Source of the DNA: Dermanyssus gallinae | Taxonomy: Eukaryota; Arthropoda; Arachnida; Mesostigmata; Dermanyssidae | Assembly (NCBI GenBank): GCA_003439945.1 | Contig: QVRM01001424.1 | Location: 43,501 to 107,500 of the forward strand | Length of the DNA stretch: 64,000 bases | Direction of reading: 5' to 3' | Notes under the pieces: model-generated | Told to the model about the DNA's origin: nothing | Seen by the model: the letters and a program-made list of their open reading frames with translations, nothing else | The model's database searches: none | Part shown: positions 47,561-59,905 of the stretch, piece by piece | How the letters are laid out: every line of letters begins with the position of its first letter | How positions within the stretch are numbered: the stretch's first letter is position 1 | Program-made: the position numbers and the translations under genes

Positions 47561-48204
47561 CGTAACGTGCTCAAGCGAAGCTATCTCGTGTGAGTATCTA
47601 CATTCGGGGTCGTCCGTTCGTCTCGGGCCGACACCGACTGCGGCAGACGACAACGTATTCGTCGCCAACCATCACCGCCGCAACGGCGGCGGCGGCGTCA
47701 CAGGCGGGAAGGCGTGCGTCAGCCGAAGTACGTTGGTAGTCAGATAGATGGCGTCGATTGTTTAACGCCGCCATTACCACTTCGGACGGTACTAGGGTTC
47801 TCGATGTTTCTTTATGACACAGAAGTTTCGTCGGTGCCCCGAGCCACCCGCGCGCTTATCGTGGTCGTGGGGGCGTGTGTGTGTGTGGTGATGTTCTAGA
47901 CCTAGACTTCTCCCCTTCCACTCTATTGTTGGGAATTTGGGGGGGGGGGGGGAGGTGATGGTCTAGGTTTAGAGCTCTATTGGTGGCGAGGCGGCGAGCA
48001 AGAGCGAGATGCTTGGACAGATAAACGCCGCCACCGCATCACACCTCTATTCTGTGTCCGAGATATACGGCATCGTAACTATCTCTCTGCTCTCTCTACT
48101 CTCTCTCTCTCTCTCTCTTTCGACGCATAGGCGGTCTTTCGGCGGGGTCCACAAGGCACACCGCGGCTGAATGAAACAAAGAGCGCCGCTTCTGAGTCCG
48201 TCAG
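47561..48204. other. GC-richer DNA, no gene recognised
   Basis: A G13 run lies near 47940-47952 and a CT stretch near 48098-48120. No domain is seen in the overlapping frames. Confidence 0.4.
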
Positions 48205-48245
48205 TGCTACTGCTGCGGCTGCTGCTGCTGCTGCTGTTGCTGTCG
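48205..48245. repeat. (CTG)n triplet array
   Basis: About 13 CTG/TTG triplets. Confidence 0.85.
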
Positions 48246-51200
48246 TGGAGAGACATCTCGAGGACACGAGCACGTCGGGGCGTTTCTGATAGAAATGCGT
48301 TGTCGTAAATGCTTGTCGACAAGACAGTGGCGACGCTGAAACGACACAACGGTCGTGGTAAGAACTGGGTACACCTGTATGACAGATGTGCTGTATGTAG
48401 TATGTGAACAATGAACAATGAGGTCGTTGACGGATCCATTTCGTCGACCACCAGAAATCGGAACATTGATACGCGACGAGAACATGCGCGCGTGTGCATG
48501 TAGACTTAGTGGCTAGACTGGTGCAAGAGTTGTTTCTGTCTCAATACATCTACGAAAGCGGCAAGCTATTGTTTCGATTAGTAGGCCCACTAATTAAATA
48601 GCTGAAGCATTTTGTGACGTTCGAACGACATCGTGGGAATGTTAATATCTGCCAGCTAAGCTCTAAGTAACTCAACAGCAACAACAACAACAACAACTTA
48701 CACTCGAAATGCTAATTATCAATGACATGTGGTGAATGATGCTGGTTCTAGTGGCCCGTCTAGCTCGACGCAACCAATTCAAAGTTAATCAAATGACTGA
48801 CACATCACTAGCCATACAGCAAAGCTTTCTTTAAACATAAATCTAATTCGCGTTCATTGAACGCCGAAGCTGCCTCTTATTTCTGGAACAAACATTTTAC
48901 TGTTCGCATTTTCGTCTAAGTGCCGTGTTTTATCACCAAAAGCAAACAATTTAAACATGGTTTTATGGTAATGGACAAGTAATGAAATCTATGAGCGTAA
49001 ACGATAAACTTGATTGGCAAAGTTGGAGTGCGAAAAGGTTATTTAGGCGAGTCCAATCTGAATCCTGGCCTGCTTAGTGCCCTAACAGTGGTTTTGTTGG
49101 GCTCAGTCAGAGCCTTATGCAGCCTAAGGACAGTGCAAGAATTCACTGTCCAAATTAATAGCTACTACGAATCTTCTTAAACGACCGTTAGCAGACGTGG
49201 TCAAATAATTGTACATGAAGAGGAAATAGTGATGTTCCGAAAAATATTCACAGTTCGTACGCCTTTCCAGAACTCCTACAGTAAAGTGCTTTTTCAATTT
49301 GGCCATTTCGACCAAACATTAATCGGTCTACTCACGAAACAGCAAGTCTGTGTACACTAGAACGAAATAATTAGCCAAATCAGCAACTTCAGTTCTCTAC
49401 TAGCAAACAACCGTTTCTCTCATACGCATCTTGTCCGCCGGGCCCTAACACGTCTCGAAAAATATTGGATACACAGGCAGGCGGAAAGTTTTATATTAAC
49501 ATATAAGCCTCTCGCGATATATATATATATATATATATATATGGAGAGAAAAAGAGAAGCCTACCAAATTATATGGGCAAGCACCCGTCCACAACTTAGG
49601 CCAGCCCTAAAAATAACGATTCATCTAGTGCAGTATCCAATATAGTATACCGCCATATGTGCCCAAATGAAGGCGCAGTGAGGCATCGATGTCTCTCCCC
49701 CCCCCCCTTCCCCCTATGATGATGGCGGTAACGAGGATCAAAAGCGAACTAATGGCAACGGCCAAGCTGACAGGGAGAATGCCGTTGCCGGACATCGGGC
49801 AAAAGGAGCACCTATATTGCAACGCCTGAACGCCAACGTCTTGTCCCGGTTGCCTTCGCTCCGTCTGCGTACGGGAACGGTGCACTCACATCTCTTGCGA
49901 GCCCTCTACTAACGCAAGTGTGGCCTCGTTCTTACTACCACTTCACGTTACTGGACGCCTATCGATGAACAAACGCGGTTAGTCTCAGCGGCTAGTTTCA
50001 ATCAACGCAAGCAAAATTAATAAATAAATTACTGATTACCGCTCTCTTGCTGGCGTGCACTACTTTGTTGTTTATGGTATAAATTGATTGCCGATATGCG
50101 GGACTATGTCGACAGCTGGCTGGCCTCTTAGCATCCTTAGTCCGCTAAAGCCGGTCGTTCCATTGCAAAGTCTGTTGCTGCTGCTGCTGCCGACGTCGCA
50201 GCCTTGAATCTAACGCTATGGCTATAAGTCAAGCAGCGAGCGGCCTCTACTGCATGTTCTCCATCACTCGAATGCCGCTGTCGCTAACATTTTCGGGTGT
50301 TTTACCGAATACGGTACTCGTATCAGCTTTCATATATATGCTTATATCGTCGTGAGTTCGCCATATAGATATCACCAGTATTCATCAAACGATCAGACAA
50401 GTTTCGACGAGAGATCGCGTTTAGGCGACCATTAGTTTCCCAACCATTCTAGCAATATGCCTAGAGAGGAATGCCTGTAATGTTATTTGTTTTTAACGGA
50501 TAATTTAATGTTGTTTTTGCGCTTTCTGGGCAACACTGTTTTGAGTATCGGCCATACACGGATCACAAACAGCCTTCGTGATAACTTCTCCTTTTTGCCT
50601 TCTACATGTCGGCGGCATTAGATGAAGTGCGTATTCCCTAGAGTGTAATGCATCAAGTACTCGAGCAAAGCCTACCTCCTTGCAGGCAATGCGGATTTCC
50701 CGCGTGTCGGTTGAGGGCTTTCTCTACCGGCCAGTAATTAGATTGCGACGGATTGCGACTCAATCTGCTGTTAACAAAGATACGAGCCCTGCATCAGAAG
50801 TTTCTGTTGTGCTGCTGCTAATACTACCTAATATGAGCATGTATAATGTTATTCCCCTAATTGATACCCAATAGTGGGTAGCTAAGTCCTGATCTCGGCA
50901 TCAGTCCAATTTAAGCAGCGTATTATCTAGTCAATTTTCTACTAATCTATGACCTTGAACAGGACGGCTCGTCAACCCTTTGTCGGGCGTCGTGCAGGAC
51001 CTCATCGCTCCTATGGTATCTGCCACGCGCAACGACAGCTCCCACGCGTATTATAGGCATGCTGAAGGTAATGGAGGATAATAACTTTTATGCGGAAATT
51101 TTTGGGAATGCATGAAGCACATGCGTGATGCACAGAGACCTATCAAAACTAGCCTCTAGACGTCAATATAATTAACTTAATGTTTTCCTAGGACGCTCAA

Positions 51201-53643
51201 GGCTCCACATAGTTTATGATGAAAGCTTCACATGAGTTTAGTTCCTGCTACTTTTATGTAAGGGTGATCGACGTATCCTAACGCACTTCGGGATAGCTCG
51301 CTAGAGAGGATTCCTCTGTCGTCATAACAATCCGTCCAGTGTAATGTACCTTTAACACATATACGGTGTGCTGCAGCTTGAATATTGTGCTATTGTGTTT
51401 CCGGTGATTAAAAAATATCTGCTTTGCGTTAGAACAAAAATGGTGGTAGATGAGAATACACGGCTGCTAGCTGCGCCAATATACCCACTACAAAATCCCA
51501 GTGAAGTGTAGAGTTAGATTTATTGAGCCTCTGCGATCTCGGTAAATTGGCATCTATTTGCTTGTTTCTCTGCTTGGAATACCGCGCTGATGGTTTCGTC
51601 GCAGTTTTTCCGCGATCCTCTAAAGTGATCTCGCAGCGAACGAGAAGGAGAGCTCTGGTATGACTGGATAAGTTCAAATTAGGTCGAGTTGAGCTCTATT
51701 GGTTGCCCGACAGGTTACCATTTTGCCGAAACCTATCGTTAACTAGCCCAGGGGAAATAGTGTAGGACAGTTGTGGTTAGTCATCCTTTAAGAGACCTCA
51801 GCGCATCATTGGCGTATATCTTTAGTTGGACGAGGATTCTTGCCTGGTATTTGACTACGAGATCATCAGAATACATCGATCAGTTGTACGCCAAGTGAGA
51901 GGTCTACGAGTAGGCAAGATTCCTGAACAGAGGGCCTGGGATTGAAATAATTTTATGAGATAGCTCTGGCACACATATGACAACAGGTTGTTAACACTAT
52001 TGAAGATAAACAGGCTTGTCTTCTTAATGTTGCTACACTATTTGCATTACTCGTTCTCTCTGCCGATACTTAAATGCCAAGGATATCACAAACAATTTTG
52101 TCATTCCGCTCGTGCTGTTCCAATAGGAGATAAGCCTTGAAGGTTACTTGAGTTGAGTCTATGGGGATTTCACTTCAAATGTCGGCATTGGTTTCCTATT
52201 TATTATATTATATGTTTGTCGTCTGTGTAAGCTTTCCTATATTACATGTTTGTCGTCTACATAAGCTTTATTCTCCTTAAGATATCGGCCCGAGATGAAG
52301 AAGATCAGTTCTCGTTAGCTCTTGTAGAGGGCGTTATTGAGATGTTCGAAACATTTTGCTGGCAACACTTGAAGTTTGTGGTTTTCGAAATCGGTCACAA
52401 CGGCTTCGCATATAAACTTGGCAATCTATCATCCAGAATGACGGGCAGTGAGAGTGAAAACTTAGTGACTCAGTCAGCGCTGACCGTGAAATTCGAAAAC
52501 ACATTAGGCAAGTAGTATATGCAGAAGACTTTAAAATATAAGGAGTGTTCGGCACCGGTGAGGAGAGGCAACTGATTCAAAGTGCCAGTGACTTTGTATC
52601 CGCATTGCGTGATTAGAACGGCTTGCTGATATCAGTGTCTACCTTTGCAACATTTTGACTGAAAGACAAACATAAGTACACTCTAGACGGTCTGGCCATT
52701 CCTGTTGTTAGGCACATGAGGTTCTCGGAATTATGGTGACACCGGAAGCCGATTCCAGTATACATGTCACGCAAGTTATTCCATGGGGGGTCTTACTTCT
52801 AACACAATTTTCAACGCTTTATACTAAAAACTAAGTTTTACCTTATTTGTGCAAAGTCTAGTCTTGCCTAAATTCTCACACTGTAGCGAAATCCAGCCAT
52901 CATATTTAAGAAAACATACAAAAGCAAGTGAGCGGGGCGAACCTAAATTCGCACGATGCATAGGTATCGGATGAGACATTGAGTTGTCTGCTATACCCTT
53001 AAACCTTGTGATTATTCTAGTTATATTACAACTTACACTAATAATCTGAGAAACTCTCGTACCGTATCATCAATACAAATAGTCAATGTCTTTTATTGCG
53101 TGTAGCACGCAGCTTGCTCAGCTGCTATAGTTGTTGAATTTACAACAATTAACTGTGTGTAGTTGTTAACTCCGCTAAATGTGGTGCCATGTAAACAGAG
53201 CTGAACTTGCATTAATATTCTTTATGATTGAGTCGATTCTATACCTTTGTCCCCTCTATGGATACAGTAAAAAAGAATTTTGATAAATTAAGTAAGTCGC
53301 CGGTAAGCGAAATATTTTTAGACGTATAATAGCGTCGGAAAGCCAACTAGTTCTTCGACCTTGTACAGCAATACCGTCGTGCCAATTTATTTCGCACCCA
53401 CTAAGGCTATTAACAACTTATATTCTTGGCAAGTTGTCCTACGAATAAAAACATGTATAAGTAAAATTGCGCGACTTCGCGGAAACCTGTTCTTTATGTT
53501 GTAGACTCTGGCGAAATACGTTGGCAGTTAATAAATTAGCTGTCACACATAAGAGTTCTAGCGCCAGAATGCTAAATATTTATTGCTGCACTAATCCGAC
53601 TCAGAAAAATTGGGTTTCCGTTCGAGAACTCTCTCGCGTAGCA
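48246..53643. other. unique DNA, no gene recognised
   Basis: More than 5 kb with few repeats: a short CAA run near 48675-48702, a TA run near 49519-49541, a C10 run near 49699, and CTG triplets near 50173-50190. On the minus strand at about 51780-51900 the stretch MYSDDLVVKYQARILVQLKI could be a very degraded reverse-transcriptase catalytic box, but its surroundings do not confirm that. Confidence 0.4.
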
Positions 53644-53870
53644 CCTATTTGTCTTGAGACGACTGACTGGAAAATTCCTTGCCAATTCGGTGGAGGTAGG
53701 AGCGAAACTCTCCATTGCCCGTGAGCGCCTGTGTGATATGGTAGCCTACTTTCCCTTCAGCGTGACCAAGCCACTCCTCCTGCCAGCGGCCTAATGTTGG
53801 TTGACACTCGACGTCCTTGCCTTGTGTCGTATCTTTCCGGAGTTGATGCCACTCTTTGGCCTCGAGACCT
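53644..53870 (-). pseudogene. C-terminal fragment of an R1/jockey/LOA-like ORF2
   Basis: About 75 open codons on the minus strand end at a TAG (53644-53646). They contain GRWQEEWLGHAEGKVG and then HITQALTGNGEFRSYLHRIG. In non-LTR ORF2 proteins of the R1/jockey/LOA/I groups this is the usual stretch after the reverse transcriptase (WQ.EW......G+W and TQ.LTGHG.F..YLHR.), just before the terminal zinc knuckle. The zinc knuckle itself is not readable downstream. Upstream continuity stops near a TA array at 53.94 kb. It is a different fragment from the relic at 22.3-23.5 kb. Confidence 0.75.
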
Positions 53871-53932
53871 TACAATGGCACAGTGGCAAGGCCGCTTCCG
53901 TGTCACCGTTCCGTACGTGCTAATAAGAAACA

Positions 53933-53936
<4 letters not shown>

Positions 53937-54000
<64 letters not shown>
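53937..54000. repeat. (TA)n microsatellite
   Basis: About 64 bases of TA, next to the non-LTR fragment. Confidence 0.95.
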
Positions 54001-54004
<4 letters not shown>

Positions 54005-54930
54005 CTTTTCAGGGTTCCTATCGATAGTCATTTCTCCGTGCACAACTTGCACATACATTCAGACAAATTCATCAAGACGCGCCAGGCTACTCTGCTTAAG
54101 GTGCCATATGCCACTAAGAAATATTGTGCTCATGTTTTCGGCTGCCATGAACTTGTGGTCCAAATTCCCCACAAGAGCTTCCCTCACCTTCGCTTTGGGC
54201 TTTGTGATACACGAATTGAAGCACTATAAAAGCCTATGGCGTATATATTTGTCTATTTCTTTGTTAAATGAAAATTGAGGCATTGCAAAACCCCCGTGCC
54301 GTAAATAAACCTATGCTAAGTTTAAACTGTTAGTTAAACTATAAAGTTATGTGAGTTATGTGAGTTTGTTCCGTTGATTACGTTTTCGTCAGCTAAGGCT
54401 ATAGCATTTGTGTAGAAATCGGCGGGAACCATACGTCTGAAGCTACTGTAAACCAGATCGGCGTCTTATTGCTTCACAGTCTGAGATCTATTTTGCGCTA
54501 GCTGAAATTGCGTGATGGATTTGAGTCCCTTCAAAAGACCTTAGCACGACAGTGCTCATAAAACACACCGATTCTTGATATGTTCATTTGTAGCGCGGCG
54601 TAACCTTAGCCTCAGATGCTTGCCAACTAGATGAAAATATCACTTCAGCATAAGCTGTACAATATTTTTTTTCATGCGCTCCATTGAATTTGCTTTTGCA
54701 TGCGTGTTTGCAACGCAAGTTATGTTTCAGGGCAGCGTTCTGTTTAACAACGGCACAGTTTTGAATTGTCTGGGTGTTAAACAACATGGTAGTTTACTTC
54801 TCATGTAGACCTCGCCTTCCAGACAACACACTTAGCTCGATCATATACTTGTTTCTCTTGCTATTGTATTGGACAAGGAAACAGCGAAAATTACAGGTTG
54901 CGTTCGCCGTCCGTAGGCTTTCCGCAAGTC
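54001..54930. other. no gene seen
   Basis: Unique sequence with no recognised motif on either strand. Confidence 0.45.
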
Positions 54931-55085
54931 GAGCCCGATGGCGTGATGTACTTGCGTGCGCCCTGCGACCGTAGGAGACACCTGGATTATCTTCACCGTT
55001 GTACATTTGAATTTATGGAGTTCGCCCTACGAAGCAATACAAACAGCAGTTTTGTGGACGCTGAATGTTGGCCGAGAGTCAGCCC
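54931..55085 (+). repeat. tRNA-derived SINE family A, copy 3 (diverged)
   Basis: The same order of features as the other two copies: GAGCCCGATGGCGTGATG at the start, GGAGACACC in the middle, GTTGTACATTTGAATTTATG, then ACGAAGCAATAC and GAGAGTCAGCCC at the end. The box B region has been deleted or changed (GGATTATCTTCACC where GGTTCGAGCCCCACC is expected), so this copy should not be transcribed from its own promoter. Confidence 0.75.
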
Positions 55086-55565
55086 AAAATATTTTAAGTT
55101 CTCTACAACGTTAGCGATAGACAGAAAGAGAGAAGCGTGCTGTATGTTTGGTGTGCGCTGACGAACGGTGTTTTGAATCCAGTTTGCCAATAAAAGCTTT
55201 TAGAAGACTTTAGATGTAGAGAATTTACTCGACAAAAAAACTCGTTTCGCTGGCGCGTCACCTCGTCTTTAGGCTCAATGTATAGAGTTCTTGTTGCGTG
55301 TTGTGGCAATGACGTTTATTGTCCGTGCCTGTCCTGTGACAAGCACAAAACTTCCAGGGCCGTTTCAGTCGCCCACGTGCCTCTATCAAGAGAGCCGGCA
55401 GAGCCGTGAATGCCTTACTTCATTGGTCTTCGTTTCATTTGGTCCCACACTCCTTGATAGCTTCGTTCAAATCGAGTACAATCGTCGAAATTGCCTGGCC
55501 GGCATTACAGACACTACTTCTGTACGTGTATACTAATAGTGTATTATATATGTATATATATATAT
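55086..55565. other. no gene seen
   Basis: Unique sequence ending in a short TA run. Confidence 0.45.
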
Positions 55566-55604
55566 AGTTGCCTAATAGTCAACTATATATGTATATATAT
55601 ATAT

Positions 55605-55638
55605 ATAAGCAACATTTCCTCATGACTATTAGGCAACT
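55605..55638 (+). repeat. outer inverted repeat, left copy
   Basis: Thirty-four bases ending TGACTATTAGGCAACT. A perfect inverted copy lies at 56782-56815, on the other side of foldback element B. A 16-base piece (55566-55581) in the orientation of the right copy sits just upstream, across a TA run. Confidence 0.9.
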
Positions 55639-55643
55639 ATATA

Positions 55644-56760
55644 CAGGGTGTTCCTATTTGTGTGTCCAAAACGCTAGGATATGGTCAAACTCGGTGAGAA
55701 AATAATTTTTGCCAATGGGTGGAAGCCGGGAAAACGTTTTGTTTAGGAGTGAGGATGAAATTTATAAAAGCAGTTATTCTGTCTTTTTTCTCCTACATAG
55801 TAGCGCACAAAGGAACCGATCATACCGGCGTGTTTGGCGGAAAATTCTGCACAATAAAGTATACATTACTAGCTTGCGTAGCAAAAAGCGAATAGCCAGA
55901 TTAAGGAAAGTCATAAAAAGTCAAAATGTTACGTTAACGCTTTTTTGTGCAACATCGATGGTTTTTCCATTACGACCAATAATGCACGTCCAAAAGACTA
56001 CTCTCAGGCAATAGCAGATTTAATGCCCACTACATTCGTACCAAAGTGATGGTGCTGCGTTACGTAGTTGCCAAGTGACTAAGCTTTTTCGACAGTCATA
56101 GTTGTTATGTTTCACGTTGAAGTTTTCACGTCCAGAACCGTAGCATTTTGTCAAGACGTTTCCGCCCCCTCTTTAGAAAAAAATTATTCTCTTGCTGAGT
56201 TCTACCAAACCTCAAAATATGTACCTAACTTTCTCATACACCCTATGCAAGTATGCATGCCTTCGCTTTCGATATGACTGTCGAGAAAGCTTAGTTACTT
56301 GGCAACTACGTAATGAGCACCATCACTTTGGTACGAATGTAGTGGGCATTAAATCTGCTATTGCCTGAGAGTAGTCTTTTGGACGTGCATTTTTGGTCGT
56401 AATGGAAAAAATTACGATGTTGCACAAAAAGCGTTAACGTAACATTTTGACTTTTTATGACTTTCCTTAATCTGGCTATTCGCTTTTTGCTACGCAAGCT
56501 AGTAATGTATACTCTATTGTGCAGAACTTTCCGCCAAATACGCCGGTATGATCGGTTCCTTTGTGCGCTGACTGGTTCTCCCGCAAACGTAGATTTTGCA
56601 CAACTATGTAGGAGAAAAAAGACAGAATAACTGCTTTTATAAATTTCATCCTCACTCCTAAACAAAACGTTTTCCCGGCTTCCACCCATTGGCAAAAATG
56701 ATTTTCTCACCGAGTTTGACCATACCCTAGCGTTTTGGACACACAAATAGGAACACCCTG
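55644..56760. mobile_element. foldback (snapback) element B, CAGGGTGTT termini
   Basis: Left arm 55644-56100 (about 457 bases) and right arm 56273-56760 (about 488) are inverted copies around a 172-base loop. The right arm has about 30 extra bases near 56569-56600. The ends read CAGGGTGTTCCTATTTGTG and its complement, flanked by TA in TATATA-type DNA. The terminal 120 bases resemble those of element A at 30.0 kb: a TTTTT.CCAATGG block, then a GTTT.GGAGTGAG block at similar distances from the end. The frames in the arms (55709-56014 plus and 56306-56746 minus) mirror each other, and nothing in them resembles a transposase. Within the loop, about 56165-56246 looks like a third, diverged terminus (TTCTCATACACCCTATG). 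Non-autonomous; the source transposase is unknown. Confidence 0.85.
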
Positions 56761-56781
56761 TATATACATATATATATATAT

Positions 56782-56815
56782 AGTTGCCTAATAGTCATGA
56801 GGAAATGTTGCTTAT
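56782..56815 (-). repeat. outer inverted repeat, right copy
   Basis: Begins AGTTGCCTAATAGTCA; perfect inverted copy of 55605-55638. Confidence 0.9.
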
Positions 56816-57678
56816 GGCGCAACTATAATTGAGTGTCAACCATCGTTGGCGTCGTCTTCGTCGTCAGTGTGCCCGTATCGTCATCAGTGGTGCACACCGG
56901 TGTTGCCGACGCCGAGCCCGTTGAGTGTTGGGCAATGCGTGGGCCTGTGAGGCTAGACTGTCTAGTAGACGTGATGCCCGCCCGTTCATTTACAACGGGC
57001 GATCTCCTCGGTCTAGACCGGTTGGGTTGGTGGCCGCCACTACACCACCCTTGGCTATGACGGGCCCTACAGCCGTAGACAGGCCACTTGCAATAGGCCG
57101 GCCAGAGGAGCGAATTTTAGACCAGGATGCGAAGACCTGGGAGAAACGTCCCGTTTCGTTTGGTCCCCTTATTGCTTCTCTCGCTTGCTCTTTGGTTTTT
57201 TCCGGTATGCGATTCGAAGTGCTCGGAACTACCAGAACAACAACAACAACAAAAATAACTATTGCGACGGCGACGACAGCAGCAACAACAACAACAATAC
57301 CAACACAGACGCGACAAAGTGTGCTCGCCAAGTTTGCTTACTTACAGGGGATTTAAAGTTTCTCGTGCCACCTTGCCGTTCAGGCTAGTATTGCCTCCTG
57401 CTGCTGTTATTCGACCGGTCACACATGATCGGATTCGTAGCCCGCCGTTGGTCGCATCGTTCCTTTCTTCCTGTCTCGTTCCGTTTTTGCCCCTCGAACT
57501 GCCTAAGCCTTCTTCGTCACGCACACATGGGCCGATGGCTGTTGACGATCATTCACGAACGAAAACTCCGATCGAAATGTCGCGTTTGTTTGTCTTCTGG
57601 TCTGCCTTCCTCCACCGGTCTCCGTTTGCCCTGGTCTCGCACTCCTTGATCCTGCATGTCCTGAACCTTGCAGCATTG

Positions 57679-57719
<41 letters not shown>

Positions 57720-58805
57720 AGATGTGTGTGTCTGCAATGTTGTTGCTTTTACCGTAACTGCGGACGTCGCATTTCATTTCATTCTATCGGTAAGGAGTTT
57801 TCCCTGTCTGGACTTGTTTACCGGAGCAAAGAATGTTCGTTTGCTGATTCTACCGGCGTAGCCCCTTCCTCGGGTTGTGGTTGTTGCGGTTGTGTTTGCT
57901 GCTGCTGCTATTGCGATATGGTAGTAGTATGGTTTAGAGTCTGGAAACAACGACGCAATATACTCCACCACCACTCGGCTCCTTCCTGGCTGACTTAGAT
58001 GTGATGCCAGAAAAGCCGCACATCAGCACAGCGGGTACAGCCGGCATTCGATTGCAAATCTAAGCGAACTTTCTCTGCTGACATTGATCGGCCCTGATCG
58101 GCTGATGGCGTTCTGCACGCTTCTCTTGCTTTAGGTCTCCCTCACTTACTAGATGCGGACGTAATGCAGAAGTACGCAGAGACGGTGGCACAATAATTCG
58201 ATCTCCGTGAAACGAAAAACGACGCTATCGAATACACATATGCCTGTCTAATGGCTGAAGTACTTGCTGCTGCTGCAGCAGCAGTAAAAGTCGTATGGCG
58301 GCGTAGCTTGGGCAGGTGCCACTGCGCTCAATACTCTGCTGGCTGCTTTTCGATTGCGGCTTCGATTCCGGTGATGTCGAGGAGATCTATTTCTTGTGTT
58401 CGATCGAACATGTTAGGAGTGTATATGTGACGACGCATTAGCGAAGACATGAAGGCGCACTTCGGGGGCGCACTTAGGTCCTGCGCTTGGTTGCATTCCC
58501 TTCATATTGTCACAAGGATTTGTCGTCCAAATAGGCCCACATAAAAAGGCAACTTTTTCGAACATCGTCGGAAAAGTTCCACCTGTAACAACAAACAGTT
58601 TCGCATACAGCGTGCAAAAAAAACAACATATATAGGCAAAATCCTAAAACGTAAACCTAAAACAAATACAAGGACAAAATCCGAAAATATAATTTTCTAG
58701 CCCTCTAAAGTAATTACCTAAGATGTAATCTCAGGGGTAACACACGCCGGGCAGGGACCACCCGTGGTTGTTTGCAAAAAAAATTTGTTTCAGCTATGAC
58801 ATTGG

Positions 58806-58836
<31 letters not shown>

Positions 58837-59316
58837 TTAGCCGAGAATTGCCGAGTGTGCAAACGTATTGTAAATGAGTAATAAATCATCACAATATTTT
58901 CTATATTGTACTTGTTGTAGCTAAGAAGCGATCAATATCCACTGAATTGACGCTTAATTGCTGTGTTTGCGCAGGCAAAATACTAAGCTAAATGTAAATT
59001 GATAATAAAGCTTTTTCTTTGTTTTACTCAGATAATTAGTGAATGCAATGTCAGTTTCAAAGGCGTATGTGTATTGCAAAAGTTCTATTGTGTAAGTAAG
59101 ACGCGACTGCTACTGCCTTTCTGCTTCTCTTTGACAGATAGCTGAGAAAAAGCCAATGACAAACCATAATTTCTTCGGTATATCAAAATGCGTACCATAC
59201 ATCATAAATACGCCCAATGTCAACACTCATTTGTGAACACTGAGCCCATGACTGGAGTTTCAACTGCCTAAAGTATCCCCTTAGGATCGCTGGCCAGCTT
59301 GAAGGGTGAATAGACT
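56816..59316. other. GC-richer then AT-rich DNA, no gene recognised
   Basis: An AAC array lies at about 57230-57305, a TA run at about 57678-57717, a perfect CTG/CAG palindrome near 58267-58284 and a TA run near 58808-58837. A 199-codon frame (57262-57861) crosses both the AAC array and the TA run, so it is probably chance. Confidence 0.4.
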
Positions 59317-59637
59317 ATGGACGCCTTCAACCCTCCTCTGTACTCTGTTTCTGGGTCCACGAAGGCCCAAGATCCCGCGTCATGCACGTGCAACGTGATC
59401 GATAGCCTGTGTTCTGTTGTATGTACAGAAGTTAAGCGTCATGTCTTGCACATTTGCAACAAGGTCAAGGCGGAGCACACCTTTACACCTCCGCCAGTGT
59501 GTATGTTATGCTATACCGTTTCATACACTCCATCGAAGCAGTCTAAGGAGGCGGAATTTGTTAGAGAGTCACAATGGTGCAGGCGTGTTTTGTGCTCAGT
59601 CGTATGCGGAGGCGGGTTCCCGTCCAGCGAGCTATGA
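59317..59637 (+). CDS. hypothetical small cysteine-rich ORF, doubtful
   Basis: A 106-codon open frame from an ATG with non-repetitive composition and 12 or so cysteines. It includes CTCNVIDSLCSVVC and CMLCYTV but has no family motif that I recognise. There is no signal peptide at the start. It overlaps frames of similar length in two other phases, so chance is a strong alternative. It is listed because it is one of the few long frames free of microsatellite. Confidence 0.15.
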   Translation: MDAFNPPLYSVSGSTKAQDPASCTCNVIDSLCSVVCTEVKRHVLHICNKVKAEHTFTPPPVCMLCYTVSYTPSKQSKEAEFVRESQWCRRVLCSVVCGGGFPSSEL

Positions 59638-59769
59638 CGCAGGCCGACGCAGTTCCCGCCTGCGCTGTACCGCTTACCGGGCTGGTCTCGGCGACGATAT
59701 TGTGACATAACAATACGAATATGTGCACCAATTTCACCCTGACAAGAATTGAGCACACGACGGATGGGC

Positions 59770-59905
59770 GGCGTTGTTATTAATACAATCTGTTGGTGTT
59801 GTAATTGTTGGCACTGTCGTCGTCGTTGTCGTCGCTGTTGTTGTGCTCGTTTCGATTGATATTCTCATAGGTCAAATCGTTGTTATTGTCGTTGTTGCTA
59901 TTTTC
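59770..59905. repeat. (GTT/GTC)n imperfect array
   Basis: About 40 imperfect triplets of GTT, GTC and ATT. Confidence 0.8.

Noticed and set aside
51780..52900. Possible reverse-transcriptase relic on the minus strand (MYSDDLVV stretch)
   Set aside because: Only one short motif, stops on both sides and no convincing neighbouring blocks. A translated profile search would decide; a hit covering two or more RT blocks would support it.
56306..56746. 146-codon minus-strand frame in foldback B, and its mirror at 55709-56014
   Set aside because: The two frames exist because the arms are inverted copies. The sequence shows no transposase or other motif, so protein coding is not supported.
57262..57861. 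199-codon plus-strand open frame, the longest apart from the mariner
   Set aside because: It crosses an AAC array (poly-Q) and a TA run (IYIYIY), has no domain between them, and other phases of the same stretch are also open. Best explained as repeat-driven chance.
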